The notes under the pieces: generated by a model
Seen by the model: only the letters and a program-made list of their open reading frames with translations
Database searches by the model: none
What the model was told of the DNA's origin: nothing
Part shown: in pieces, positions 13,001-25,313 of the stretch
Position numbering within the stretch: the stretch's first letter is position 1
Layout of the letters: every line of letters begins with the position of its first letter
DNA from: Diphasiastrum complanatum
Lineage: Eukaryota; Streptophyta; Lycopodiopsida; Lycopodiales; Lycopodiaceae
Reading direction: 5' to 3'
Assembly: GCA_029204225.1 (NCBI GenBank)
Contig: CM055110.1
Location: 45,966,267-46,030,266, forward strand
Length of the DNA stretch: 64,000 bases
Program-made: the position numbers and the translations under genes

Positions 13001-14082
13001 AAATTTTGTAATGAGTGCCTATGATCCATCATTGTATATAAGGTTTTATGATGGCATGATCATTATTCTTGTTTTGTATGTAGATGACATTATCTTGAGT
13101 GGTAATGATCTAGATGGAATTAGAGATGTAAAAATTGCTTTAGCAAAAGAGTTTAAGATGGTAGATCTCGGCCTATTAAGCTTCATTCTTGGAATAGAGG
13201 TTATTAGAGGATGTGATTTTAGCTTCATTTGTCAATCTAAATATGCTACATCCATCCTAGATAGATTTGGAATGAAGAATTGTAAAGGCATTGAGACACC
13301 AATGGAGAGCATCTATTGGTTGTGATGAAGCATCATTTGAGGACATCACATTATATAGAAGACTTATTGGCTCCTTGATCTATTTAACTATAACTAGACC
13401 TGATCTTAGTTATAGTGTTGGAAAGTTAAGCCAATTCATGCAAAGTCCTCTAGTCTCACATTGGAAGATGGCCAAAAGAGTTCTTAGATACATTTCATCC
13501 ACTAAGAATTTTGGCATTTTGTATAGAGGAACTAATCTTGGCTTAAGAGCCTATAGTGACTCGGATTTTGTAGGTAACAAAGTGGATAGAAGATTAACAA
13601 GTGCCTTTGCCACCTTTCTATGTGATGGAGTAGTATCATGGCTTTCCAAAAAACAAGATACCATCTCCCTATCTTCCACAGAATTCGAATACAAGGCCTT
13701 GACATCAACATGCAAGGAGGTCTTGTGGCTCAAAAGGCTATTGGTGGAGCTTCATGTCATGGAGGAGGAGATCCCTATCATCTACTGTGACAACCAATCA
13801 GCCCAATCACTTGCAACTAGTCCTACATTCCATGCAAGGAGCAAACACATCGAAATTGCTCATCATTTCATGAGGGAAAAAGTGCAAGCTAAAGAGATCA
13901 AGCTCCAACACATGCCATCATCAAGTTGCTTGGCTGATTTGTTTACTAAACCTTTACCTAAAGATTTATTTGTCAAGCTTAGATCTTCAATTGGAGTTAT
14001 CGATAAAAGCATTGTGATCTCCAAGTCTAGATTTGAGGAGGAGTGTGAAAAATTGCCTACATTGGCAAATCTAGCCATGTAG
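10090..14082 (+). pseudogene. Copia gag-pol polyprotein, nearly complete
   Basis: Gag starts at the ATG at 10090 (MKSVGAYLLEASERL, NSTNYAIWKVRM) and shifts frame near 10230. A TAG at about 10456-10458 interrupts it, and the main open frame runs 10464-12311. Domains in order are: zinc knuckle CFFCGNKGHFASEC (about 10816-10860), protease WWIDSGASSHMT (about 10990), GAG-pre-integrase LWHKRLGHPN (about 11390), integrase core (RSDNGGEYISNK at about 11765; YTPQQNGVSERRNRS at about 11855), RT with LYVDDIIL (about 13075) and RNase H (SLSSTEFEYKAL, YCDNQSAQSL, FHARSKHIEIAHHF). A TAG at 12309-12311 and a frameshift near 13308 also break the frame. The last codons enter the 3' LTR. The few lesions suggest a fairly recent insertion. 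Confidence 0.93.
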
Positions 14083-14738
14083 AATATTATACATTTTGTC
14101 AATATTGTTTGTTGGTTACTTGAATGGCCAAAGTGCCACTTGTACATACACACCTAAAGTAGGTTACCACGAGTCAAGAGGAGTGGTTGTGTCCATTTGG
14201 TAGTGATTCCTACTTTATAGGATCAAGACCATGATTTATGATGAGATTTGTACCTACCATGCACCTACCAAGCATGACTCTTGGATCTAGGCTAGGGTTT
14301 TCACATTAGGGCAAGAAAGTGGAGTCTACTTCCTTATTACATGCTGGATTTTCACCTAACTTAGCAAAGGAAGTGTGTTTTACTATGTATTTTTCATTCT
14401 CCATAGTGAGAAGATAGAAACTTTTTGGAGCCTCAAGGAGAAACTCGAGTTTCCTCTCATTGTATGGTGATTACTCTTGATATCCAATGAAACCCAGCTT
14501 TGGCACTTTCTAAACACTATCTACAAGCCATACTACAGCCTTATTTCCACACGTGTGGAGCTGGATTACACTAATTGATCAATGCTTTGATTGTCTCTAC
14601 TTGTTTCCTATTAAGCTACTAAACTAGATCTGGTTTTCTGATGACTAGTTTCTGATAGATTGTTTAACAAGCATACAATCACCTTGTGGATCATTCAAAG
14701 ATCCATTTATGGTCCTTAGTACTGTACTTTTCACATGA
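14044..14738 (+). repeat. Copia 3' LTR (recombinant junction LTR)
   Basis: It begins TGTGAAAAATTGCC after the polypurine tract, is full length and ends GTACTTTTCACA. It is followed by TGATA and then the distal part of another LTR, not by host DNA. This is the same order seen at the nested LTR in 8221-8915. Confidence 0.9.
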
Positions 14739-15863
14739 TAGTGATTCCTACTTTGTAGGACCTAGACCATGACTTATGATGATATTTGTACCTACCATGC
14801 ACCTACCAAGCATGACTCTTGGATCTAGGCTAGGGTTTTCACTTTAGGGCAAGAAAGTTGAGTCTACTTCCTTATTATATGCTGGATTTTCACCTAACTT
14901 TGCAAAGGAAGTGTCTTTTACTATTAATTTTCCATTCTCCATAGTGAGAAGATAGAAACTTTTTGAAGCCTCAAGGAGAAACTTGGATTTTCTCTCTTTG
15001 TATGATGATAGTGATTGAATCTAATGAAACTCAACTTTGGCACACTTCAAACTCTGTCTACAGGCCATACTACAGCCTGATTTTCACACGTGGGAACTCG
15101 TATTATAGTTTATGATCAATGATTTGATTGTTTCTACTTGTTTTCTATCAAACTGCTAAACTAGATCTTGTTTTCTATTGACTAGTATCTGATAGATCGT
15201 TCAACAAGCACACAATCAATCTTGTGGATCATTCAAAGATCCATTTATGGTCCTTAGTACTATACTTTCAACATGATATCAGAGCCAAGTACAAGGCTAT
15301 TGATCAGTATTTAAGACTAATCCAGTTTTAGCAGGTTTTTGGTGCAAAAAGCTAGTATTGGAAGGGCGAGCTGGTATCCTAGAATTGGTGAGGGGATTTG
15401 ATCCCAAATTTCTTGTGGATCAAAATACATACTGTTCACATGTGTGGGCAACTCTGAACCAGCATTTAAACCCCTATATTCATTGGATCACTGTAATTTC
15501 ATCTGGAGTCAGTTTGATGTAATTTTTTGTGCAAATCCTAGCATAAGCTACCAAGATCACTTGCCATTAATTAGTTTTGGATTTGATTCATGATAACTAA
15601 TTAATCTAGGATGATTTCAGACCTTCTTAAAGTGGAAAACGGGTCTTGAAAGTACATCAAAGTGATAGAGAGAGATAGAGTCATTCTAATGTCCAAAAAT
15701 AGCCAAGATTGGCAAGATTTGCTTGAGAGTAGTTTTCATTTCATCTTATCTTCATTCCAGCTTTGTGAGGGAGTGATAGAACTGTGATGAAGATGAACCT
15801 CTAGGTGCACAGGAATTAGTGAGATACAAGAAGAGGTCTAGGCTTGCACTTCACTGTATTAAG
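14739..15863 (+). repeat. Duplicated copia 5' segment: LTR remainder, PBS, deleted gag start
   Basis: 14739-15273 matches 8911-9448 (distal LTR), and 15274-15288 repeats the primer-binding site. 15289-15863 matches the leader and early gag of the first copy up to about 10282. Sequence between about 9972 and 10218 of the first copy is missing at about 15788. Homology stops near 15863 (ATTAAGAT), where unrelated coding-like sequence starts. Confidence 0.88.
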
Positions 15864-18800
15864 ATGACATTGTATCATCTACATTTGAATATCCCTACTG
15901 ATTTGGCATCTTTACAGAGAAGAGGAGGCAAAGTAATTCCAATATCTGCTGATAATCATTCCTGTTATAGAGAAGAAGGAAAGAAGAACTTGGATTTGTG
16001 GACAGACGGAACATTGTATCCTCAAGATCCTAGCACATTGACTCATCCCACATTCTCTTCAATAACTCATCTAGTTACATGGATATGCAATGGGCATACT
16101 GAATTACTAGAATATTGTGAGAGATTGCAGAACTATGAAAATCAGTTTTCTATGAAAAAGGTTCAGTTCTTAGAATGTAAGTTGATACGCATATCCTCTT
16201 ATTATCAAAAAAGAGATTGTCATGTCCAAAAGACTTTAGAGAAAAATGAAGAACAGCAATATTTCAACTTATTATAGAAGGTTTTAAGCAAGTTCGAATT
16301 AGAAAAGTCCCTATCCCAAGGTCATATCACTTGAAGACAGAGAAGAATACAATAAATATAAGTATGCATAAGATCATTGGTACCCCATTTCATATTGAGG
16401 AGGTGTATGAAACTGATGGAAGATCAATATCTTATAATTCATCAAACAACTTTTTGTTGATCTAAATCACTTGCTAACTTACATGGTCACATTTTATGAT
16501 ATAACCTTTGAAAAGGTGAATGGTTTAATAATCACAGTACGTAAGTTAGATGAGTCAGAAATTGTGAAAGGACAGAAGATGGCGAGGATTAGTATAACTC
16601 TCATGAATGGTGCACTATCAAAAATAGTGGACCAAGGAGATTTCAGATTCAGTGTCTAGTCCGAAAATGATATATGGTGGTTGGCAACTTTTCAGATAAT
16701 TTTTCTCATTATTAGATTAGATTCTTTGGATAGTAATAATTCTTATTTAACTAAGTTGGTTTTATTCTTTGGACAGGTACTGAAAGAGAATTACTAGGAC
16801 ATCTTACCGTAGGATTTCTCAATGTTCCAAGAGTTGGAGACTTCAATGTTGAATGGCACTTAGCATGTGATTTGAAAAGATTGAAATGCATGTATAATGT
16901 CTCTCACGGTGCTACATCTAAACATACTTGTTTGTACTATATGAAAATGGAAAAATGTGTTACTAGGAGTACAAGAATTACTAGAGAAAATGCAGATCCA
17001 AACTAGAAGCCTGTATTGTCTATTCCCTTGAAAAATGTGCATGTTTGCACTCTTCATGCAGAAGTTAGGATAATAGAGAAGCTCGTTTATCTTCATATAA
17101 TTTTTGCTTGGAATAGTAAGCCAGCATCATCAGCAAAATAAGCTATCTCTCGATTAGAAGATGTTCTATCGAAAGCGGGACTTCATAAGAGACATGTCAA
17201 AATACAAAAAGATGAAAAGCTTTCAGAAAAGTTAGGAAATAAACCTACTAAGCCAAGCATAGGAGGAGCAAAAGCATGTCTATTCATGTCAACCACACAT
17301 GTAAGGCTTATAATATTCAACACTCAGTTTGGAAAGATATCGTTGCTGCCACTCAATACTTAGGGGTGACCGGCAAAATTAGATTACTAAAAGTTGATGT
17401 ATGGAGGAAGCTTGACAATATGATTAAAATATTAAGAAAAGACAAACTTTCTGATATTGATAAAAGAGCTCTACAAAAGATTTGTGTCGAGTTTGTTGAT
17501 GCAGTATCAAAAGCATGGAGAGAAGATCACATCACTCATTACATGGTTAGTATAAATGCTTAGAGCTGCTTTCAATTCAACTATATATTTTGATCCAAAA
17601 ATAAGACTAACATTATGATTTTGACATGTGCAGCACATACTAAGAGATGTGCAGCACATACTAAGAGATCATACGACATTTTTTGCAAACACATATGGAA
17701 GCTTCAGTGTCTGGTCATCACAACAAGCAGGGGCAGCATTTCATCGAAATACACAACATGGAGGAACCAATGAAAAATGAAACTATATTTGTCAATTATT
17801 TAAGTGGTTCTACCGCAGAGTTCAGATTCGTCGACAGATCACCAAATCCTCAAATTACAACAAATTCAGACGAGCTTGCAAATTCATTGAGCAACAAAGA
17901 AGCTAGAAATTTAGAGTGTACCAATGCAAGTTGATTGAGCTACAAGGAAGCTACAAATGTAAATTGTATTCATAATATTCAATATATACAAAAGTTTCAT
18001 TCAGTTGGATCTGATATTTCATCTTGTCCAACTGTCGTGCTATCATGCAGTAACTCTCTACTTGCAGTAACTCTCCACTTGCATAAGCATCCAGAAGATG
18101 CGCATTGTCCTTGTTACCACTCAATTCTATATGCGTTGCATACAATGAATAATGGGAACTCCTTAATGGTACATTCCCATCTACAAATCCTAATATGTTC
18201 AAAACATACGATCTCTTCACAAAAATTATTGAGATACATCTTGGGAACAAGAGATTTTGGCATTGTTTATGGAGGATCATCATCTAACTTGTTTGGATTT
18301 TTATCATATTGATTCATTAGTTTCTTGATCGATCTTAAGCACATGAATGGTTCATACAAGTCCAAGATTCACTTGCACCTTAAGCAAGCAAAAAACATTC
18401 ATTCATGAAATATAATAATTCATAATTTCATAAATCACGCAATTAAGAAACATACACTAATAATTTGATTATGTTAGGCAAGAATTTGTGATATCAGATT
18501 CTCTTGCTTAGATATTTTTCAGGTTGAATTAAGCGGCTCCTTGGGTTCAAAACAAAATATAAAAAACAAATGTTTGCTATGCTAGAACAAACATGGACTA
18601 TTTGAGAGAAGGGAACGACAAGAAGATATTGTGAATAGTGCCAAAAGAGTGATGTGGAAGTAATACCTTTATATTTGGTGATGAAATTATTTTGTTTGTA
18701 TAACTAAACACACGTCTTCTAGTGTATTCAAGTAAGTTGAAAATCATTTATCTATGTTTTTTGTTGTGATTTTGTTTAGGTACATGCGACATTTCTTTTA

Positions 18801-19288
18801 GTCGAGAGATTCTCAAAACTTCGAGCCAAATAGAGATACCAACCATGTGCATGTTCTCCAAAATTAATCTGGGTAAGAGGGGTGGCATGTCAAAGTGAGA
18901 GATTTCTAACAACTCGTGGTGGTCGGAATTCCCAAAGGGAACGTCTTGAAGAGGAAAAGAGTTTGTTCGCTATTCACAAGAAAGGAGAACTACACGTTGT
19001 TGCGGGGTGGGATCCATATAGATAGTTCGATGGTTCTGATGTCAAAGAAGTTGGATACTCGTTTGAGGTGATTGACGTAGAGCCATTCATTTGGTATTAT
19101 TGTGATATTTGTTATTGTCTTTAAGTTATTTGAATTGGGTAATTAATAACTTATACCATGGTTTCTAAAAGTTGTGCAGGGAGGGTGAGAGCCAAAGTAA
19201 ATATAATCGAAAGAAATTTGGTCGACGGAATGTGAGTGACACACCTCCGGCTGATGTATCGAAGGCTCCAAAAAGGAGGTGTCGATAA
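15864..19288 (+). pseudogene. Decayed multi-exon gene of unknown function
   Basis: I do not recognise this gene. Coding-like plus-strand blocks follow one another: 15864-16275 (LQRRGGKVIPISADNHSCY, LTHPTFSSITHLVTWICNG); 16471-16659; 16779-17290, starting after a TTTGGACAG acceptor (LLGHLTVGFLNVPRVGDF, HVCTLHAEVRIIEKLVYLH); 17276-17545 in a shifted frame (AWREDHITHYM); 17634-17930 (TYGSFSVWSSQQAGAAFH, RNTQHGG); 18781-19105 (TTRGGRNSQRERLEEEK, GELHVVAGWDPY); and a basic C-terminus at 19180-19288 (KRRC near the stop). Candidate GT-AG introns separate several blocks, for example 17546-17633. In-frame stops (for example the TAG after ENADPN at about 17007) and frameshifts show it is dead. A repetitive, transposon-associated gene family is possible. 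Confidence 0.6.
18226..18312 (+). pseudogene. Copia RT/RNase H sliver
   Basis: The frame reads LLRYILGTRDFGIVYGG, the conserved linker before copia RNase H. It lies between two blocks of the unrecognised pseudogene, so it is probably a small fragment inserted in one of its introns. Nothing else of the element was found nearby. Confidence 0.55.
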
Positions 19289-21902
19289 TTTGAATATCAC
19301 CCACAAGTATCGGTTCTCGCTATTTCTACTACCCAAGTTTAACCTTTGTCAATTTAGTAGATTTGTTAAGGCAATATTAATGTAATGTTGCTATTTTTTA
19401 TGTTCAAAAATTATTCTCTAATATATGGAGATCACTTGAAGTGATTTGTGAAGAAATGGGAGCAATAAGAAAATGTTTGCTAGCTTGTTGTGGAGAAGGG
19501 ATAAGATGTAAGGGGAAGACAGTAGAGTATAGTGCAGATTTGGCGATACTTGATAAGACGTAAGGGGAAGACAGTTGAGTATAAAGCATAGAATTCTTTC
19601 AGAAATTGTATTTATGTACTTAAACAGTACGTCAAATAAATAAATAAGTCGTTGCCATAAGACACAAGCAGCCATTGTTGTGAACATAGAACGTCATTTG
19701 AGATATGATTTGGCAAAAAAATAATAAAACTATCATTTTATGTTTTCCATTGCATCCCCTCAACAACATTAGTATTCCTAGTATTGCAAATGATTACTTA
19801 TCTTTTTATATGTTTGTCACGTTAAAATATTGTTGAAAATTTTGGAATAGGTCTACTCGAAAACGTAGAGAGCCAACATGAAAATTAATAAAGCATAGAA
19901 CTCTTTCAAAAATTACATGTTCAACTCAACCATTGACAATCATGCAAGAAGTGATCCACATACTTACATTCCTGAGTGTCAATAACACTGCCACTCCAAG
20001 TCACCGCATGCCAAAATCTCCAATGTGTAAGTGATTAAACTCGCAATTTATTTACTCGCAAAATGTTTGAACTCACTTCTAACTTGCTCTGGGACCTTTT
20101 GAGAGTCTCACCCCTCAAAGCCATGCTTGATGACCAAATTTATCGTTTATCATACAGCAAGAATTGGGCATTGATTAAATGATCTTTCCTATCTCTAGAG
20201 AAGCATAAATTGTCAATCTCAAGATATATAAATTTGTCAAAAACCCAGAAAGAAGTACAAATAAACTCAAAACGTCTGAGGTAGAACCAAATGAATTTTA
20301 ATCAGTATTAACGTCTTCAAAAACCATATCCTTACAGAAACAGTTGCCTTTCACTTTTGTGATGACTGGAAAACTGGGGTGAAGTGAAATTCTTGATTTT
20401 CACTGCAAGCCAACCTATGGAACCAAAAATACCGAATCCATTGTAACTAATTGCCTGGATAAATCTTACCATCTCTCTTTTGATAAACAATAGGCAACAA
20501 CGTTGTGCCCAGTACTAGCATGTCACTTGTTATAACTAATAACTGGAAAAAAGCTAAAAGTCATAAACCCTCAACATCAACTTGATATCTTTCTTCATTG
20601 GATTCAGTATCATTGGATTTGTTGTACAAGCAGTGCACCAGAGCAGAGCCACTGATGATAAGGAGTTTGGCATACGACTCTGTGCCAGATACACCACATT
20701 TTGGTACGTTTTTCTAACCAACGGCTTTAAGAAGTTGATTTGGCTCAAGATATAAGTTTAGAAATTTTCTCTTCAATCAATCTGAAAATATAAAATTGTG
20801 AGTCAAGTTTTAAAAGTAAACTGGTTACTTGCCTCCACTGCACTTAGAAAAGTCATCAGAATCCAGATATTAGACAAAGATCTTTAAGAACCTCATCAAT
20901 CAAAAGTACGTCGGAACTTTCCATGATATGTACAAGCAAGCAACCTCGGTTGGAACAGCCAAAATTTTGCTGTCTCCAAACCCTTAAACTGGGTAGCAAG
21001 TCAAGGTCAACCACAAACAGTCTTCTGTAAAAAGTGATCAAGCAGAATGATCTGACAACCATAGTCATACAGCCCTGGCAGCATGGACAATCCTGCCAAC
21101 TGACACTAAAGCAATCTCTTTGAATGTTGAACTGAAAGAGACATCCCTTTTTCAGATCCTTGGTAGACACCTTAGTGATCAAAAGCATTGCTGTTTAACA
21201 GTTAGAGATCGCTCTGTTCATGGAAGCAGTGCAATTCTTCACCATCTCATATTGTCAAGGAAGAATCTTACACTTTGGCACCCTGCAAACAGTAATTAAA
21301 GGTGTTAAGAAGACCCTAGTCTGTACTGTAAGGCTTTGTTACTGTTAAAAGGAACAATTCCACTAAACTAGAAGTCTAGAACACCACCATTCATATAGTT
21401 AGATTATGCCAAGGTTTTATACCATGAACAAATAAAATGGTGTGGCACTTATTGGCTGATGGTAGTCAACAATATTCGCTCTAAAAGATTTCCGTGATAA
21501 TTCTTCGACCAAGTGCTGGCTTTGCTTCAAAAAAAAGAGTGAAACTAAGCTAGGGTATACACACTACAATTGGCATATGTACAGAATCAAGCCCTGCTAC
21601 CCAGGTACAGAATCTATAATCAAGCCCTGCTACCCGGGCCCGCACCTCACCTCCCCCAAATAGCTTCCCTCCACCACCCTCCATCCTAAACATGAATTAT
21701 GTGCCCTCTATCCCTTGGCAGTTCTGCATTCTGCCAACAACTTTCTCTTCCAATGCAGAGTGCACTAGACTGAAGTCCAATTTTTGGCTAACTGGCCACT
21801 CAACCAGATTTTAGGTCATCTCCTCTTGTTCATAGCTCCATGGGTGTCGCTCTGCCAACTTCTAGCCTGCCTCCACTTCTAACCATAGAATTAATGGGGT
21901 GG
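19289..21902. other. No gene recognised
   Basis: The stretch is AT-rich with only short unrelated open frames. The longest is 110 codons on the minus strand (20856-21188), with no motif I recognise. A partial direct repeat (GTAAGGGGAAGACAGT) occurs near 19508 and 19561. Confidence 0.6.
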
Positions 21903-22105
21903 GCGGTTCACCACAGTTCTGAGAACCGTACGGCTCTCAAATTTTTTGGGCCAGAACCGCGGTGAACCGTAGTTAATAATTAATTAATTAAATTTTTATT
22001 TTTTTTAGTTCATTTTTTATCAAACATTGATTAATTAATTAATTAATTAATTATGATGAACCGTACCACGGTTCACCTCACGGTCTCAGAACCGTGGGTA
22101 CTATG
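21903..22105. repeat. Fold-back / MITE-like inverted repeat
   Basis: Arms rich in GGTTCACC and GAACCG motifs (GAACCGCGGTGAACCGTAG on the left, ACCGTACCACGGTTCACC on the right) face each other across a centre of repeated TTAATTAA (about 21975-22055). The whole could fold into an imperfect hairpin. Arms are diverged and no target duplication is clear. Confidence 0.55.
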
Positions 22106-23718
22106 CTTCCAACACAGAATTTTATATATTTTAACTTCCAAAACAACCCCTGTTTCAAATCGTACAGAACACATTCCGATTTGCTAGGGATGCTCTAGAA
22201 AGTGTATTAAGTTCAAATTTCAGTTTTCCAAACAATGGAGACAATAAATATTACAAAAAGAAAAGTCAAAATCGAATCTACAGACCCTCCCATGGCAACT
22301 AGTAAGCATTATCAAAAATATTGTGGTCTCTGGCCAGCTTGTGCAAACCATTCTATCCCCCATGCTCCCCCCTTCCTTGTTTCCTCCCTCTCCCTATAGT
22401 TCCACACCTTGATAGAAGGCTTAAAGCCCTGATTAGTGGCCCTATAGAGGCCTTGATTTGACTGCCTGGGCCTGCCATTCAGGCCTTGCTGCAGAAATCA
22501 TGCTGCTAACCAGCTTGCTTACCAAGCCACAGTAGCTTGATTACTGAGAAACGGAAGCTATCTCATTTTTCCCTATTTCTGCTTCTTTCCCTTTTTTTTC
22601 TCAAGTTTCAATTTATTCCATCTTCCACTTGTCCTAGCTAAATGCTTAAGATTCTAGTTGTAAAAATTTTTATTTTCTAAGCTATCCTTTAAGTTAGTGA
22701 TCTTCTTTAATCACTTACCCTGTCAGACTAGTCTTACTCCAAACTATCCTAACATGACCATCCAAGATTAAGTTGTACTTCCCACAACAGGGCCATTCTA
22801 CAAGGCATGCAAAAGACTAAATTGTCTACTAGAACCAGCTCATGAGCAGATCCCCGCAAATATGCAGTAAGCAAACAAGCAGACAGACTGTGCACCACCA
22901 TAATAGACAAGATGCCAGACTTAAGTGGCAAGAACCAACCATTAGATGAGACATTAAACAAGATCCAAGACATCCAAAACTGATACAACACAAAAGAGGA
23001 TACCAGATGTAGGCTTCAGTAATCCCTGGTTTGATTAGATGAGATAATACTTAAGATTCAAGACATCAAAAACTGGTACAGCATAAGGAGCATAAGAAGA
23101 CAGCCATCAGTTGTAACAGGGAACTCTAGACCCAAGAGACCTACTTACCATGATAGATATGGTTTCCACTACATAACCAAGGAGGTGCTCACTAACAGTA
23201 AGAGCCTCCATGTTCATATGCACAGCATACTGAGCAAATAGGCCTCACCTATTCAAGAAGCCTGCCTACTCGTAAATGCTACACTAGTGTCACTACTCCC
23301 AGCATGGAGAAATCCTAGAGGCCCAAGAAGAATACTTCTACCTGAGTCATTAACTTTGGTTCCCAAGAGAGATGAGAAGTCAAATGAGACACATCTTCAT
23401 AGCGATGACCTCATTCTATAAAGGTGCAGGAGATATGTCGGGATTTGCGCCAAGCCACATACAAATCGATTGGATGTAATGGAAAAGCACTTCTCCCTCT
23501 GCTGACGACCTACCCTTGAAAGATTATTAGGTGTATCAAGTAAAGAGCTGTAATAGCATTTGTGATACAATTCATCAAACAAAAATTCATATATGGGTAT
23601 TATAAATCTCTATTCAATTTGCCACAGTCAATATGAATAGCAACTCCAGAGAATAAATGTACAGAAATAATTACTGTTAGAAAAATTGACTCACGGGATC
23701 TTACATTCTCTTATACCA
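22106..23718. other. No gene recognised
   Basis: No ORF with family motifs, RNA gene or clear repeat was seen. On the minus strand a degenerate primer-site-like TGGTATAAGAG lies at 23708-23718, next to the LTR at 23719. Confidence 0.5.
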
Positions 23719-24165
23719 TGTAGATATTCTAATGTAGAGATGCTACTCAGCATGCACTAATCATACACCGCTTGAACACACACAAGACTTGGATCGAATA
23801 TACCAAACTTCATTGGAAATCACAGCACAAAAGTGCAACACATAGAGTGGCATTAATCTTTCTTGCATCTACCAGTGGGAAGCTGACTCACTGATGTATC
23901 AACCGCTACATGTGACACATGAGGGTAGGAGGGTCATCATATGTGTCCCCCACCTCCTACGGCCCCTCTTATGGTCTTGGTAGAAAAACAAACTACAAGC
24001 AGGTCTCCACCAGTCTAACGATCTACCCACATGGAAAATCAGTCATTACATTGACCTGGAGCCATGATGTACATATGGCTTGGATAGAATGTAATGGAAC
24101 TGTAATCACAGAGGAATGAGCCATGGGCCTGTAAAGCACAGTAAAATAGATATCACATTCTAACA
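23719..24165 (-). repeat. Putative copia LTR
   Basis: On the minus strand it starts TGTTAGAATGTGATATC after the purine tract TTGGGAG and ends AGAATATCTACA. TGGTATAAGAG, a degenerate primer-binding site, follows. Both signals frame 447 bp bounded by TG...CA. No second copy was found in the window. Confidence 0.55.
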
Positions 24166-25313
24166 CTCCCAATAAATAGCTACTGTGTGACACTCGCAAA
24201 CTTTTAGATTTTTGAATTTTGTACAAGCACGCTCCATCCAAAGTAGGTAACCAAAAAACCAGCCACAAGCCGAAATATGGATTTGCAATCCATTATTGGT
24301 TCCCACATGATTCCATAAGTCTTCTTACCACAAGAAACATGAAGAAGAGTATGATACTCTTTTACCATCACATCCTCCCGAATCTTACTATCAATGATCT
24401 GCTCACCAACACTAGGTAAGACAACACCGTCATCATAAGAAGTAAGCATCAAAACATGAAAATCAGCATAAGGTACTGATTTTGGTGAGGCATGTGTGTT
24501 TCCTCCAAGGTAAAAAGATGCTTTGCTATCCCGCAAAGACTCAGACAACCAACAAGAGGCTGTAGCAGGCTGTCCAACAGCCACAAAATCACCAACACTT
24601 CGCTGTCCAAAGTGTTCCAAATGGGACCTTGCTGTCCAAAAACCTTCCGCAGGCCGTTCCCGATGCATAATAGGATGCTCACGATGTAACATAGGCTGAA
24701 AATGATCAATAAACCATGGCTAAATCTGGTGTCCACCATCTTCAAGAAAAAAACCAACAGCTTGCCACTTTGAACACCCAAATAATCCAACAACACGCCA
24801 CTTTGAACCAATGTACTAATTGACATGATTTTTTCCCCTCCTCCATTAGTACAAAATGGCTTCAAAGAATGCTTGATTTCAGCCTTTTCCAAAACATTAT
24901 CTTGAGAAGCTTGCTCATAAAGTTCTTCAATAATGCATCCATCATTTGCAACAAATGGCTCAAGAGAAGGAGAATGCTTTACCATACCAACATTCCGATG
25001 CAAACTTGTACTTGTAGAAAGACAATGATCAAACTTTGCATGACTTTGCCCTTCTACCTTCAAAGAGGATGAAGTAGAGAGAAGAAAGCATGATGATGAA
25101 TCCTTTATTCGGTACATCTTTAAAAGTGTTTCCCAAGCACTTTTAGAGGTCTTGCAAAATCTCAAATGATATAAGATAGATCTTGTTACCGATAAAATCT
25201 TGATCATCACGTCGATGCAAAATCTCAGCTTGCAACTCCATGAAAAAATAGTTGGTGCCATCCAACATATCTTCACCTGAACAAGTACGAATTGCTCCCA
25301 AATCTCTTGCCAT
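24166..25313 (-). pseudogene. Copia gag start joined to integrase-RT linker
   Basis: Reading from ATG at 25313, MARDLGAIRT is followed by MLDGTNYFFMELQAEI, a copia gag N-terminus. Many stops follow. From about 24700 the sequence (HFGQRSVGDFVAVGQP and around) resembles that at 33180-33400 in the second minus-strand copia, where it lies between integrase and RT. Most of gag and all of protease and integrase are therefore missing: a deletion derivative. Confidence 0.6.

Larger units (their letters stand above)
8062..14738 (+). mobile_element. Ty1/copia retrotransposon with both LTRs
   Basis: The element consists of a 5' LTR (8062-9448, itself carrying a nested LTR), a primer-binding site, gag-pol and a 3' LTR starting at 14044 after the polypurine tract GAGGAGGAG. 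Excluding the nested LTR and its duplication, the 5' LTR is 692 bp, against 695 bp for the LTR starting at 14044. It is inserted in the gag of the gypsy element at 4905-8061. The 5-bp ATTGG (8057-8061) before it is the presumed target site. The right-hand copy is not found, because the right flank is rearranged. Confidence 0.93.

Noticed and set aside
17951-18283. 110-codon minus-strand ORF
   Set aside because: The plus strand here contains a copia RNase H sliver; the minus frame has no motif.
20856-21188. 110-codon Cys-rich minus-strand ORF
   Set aside because: No recognisable domain, no splice context and no support from neighbours; reported only in the region note.
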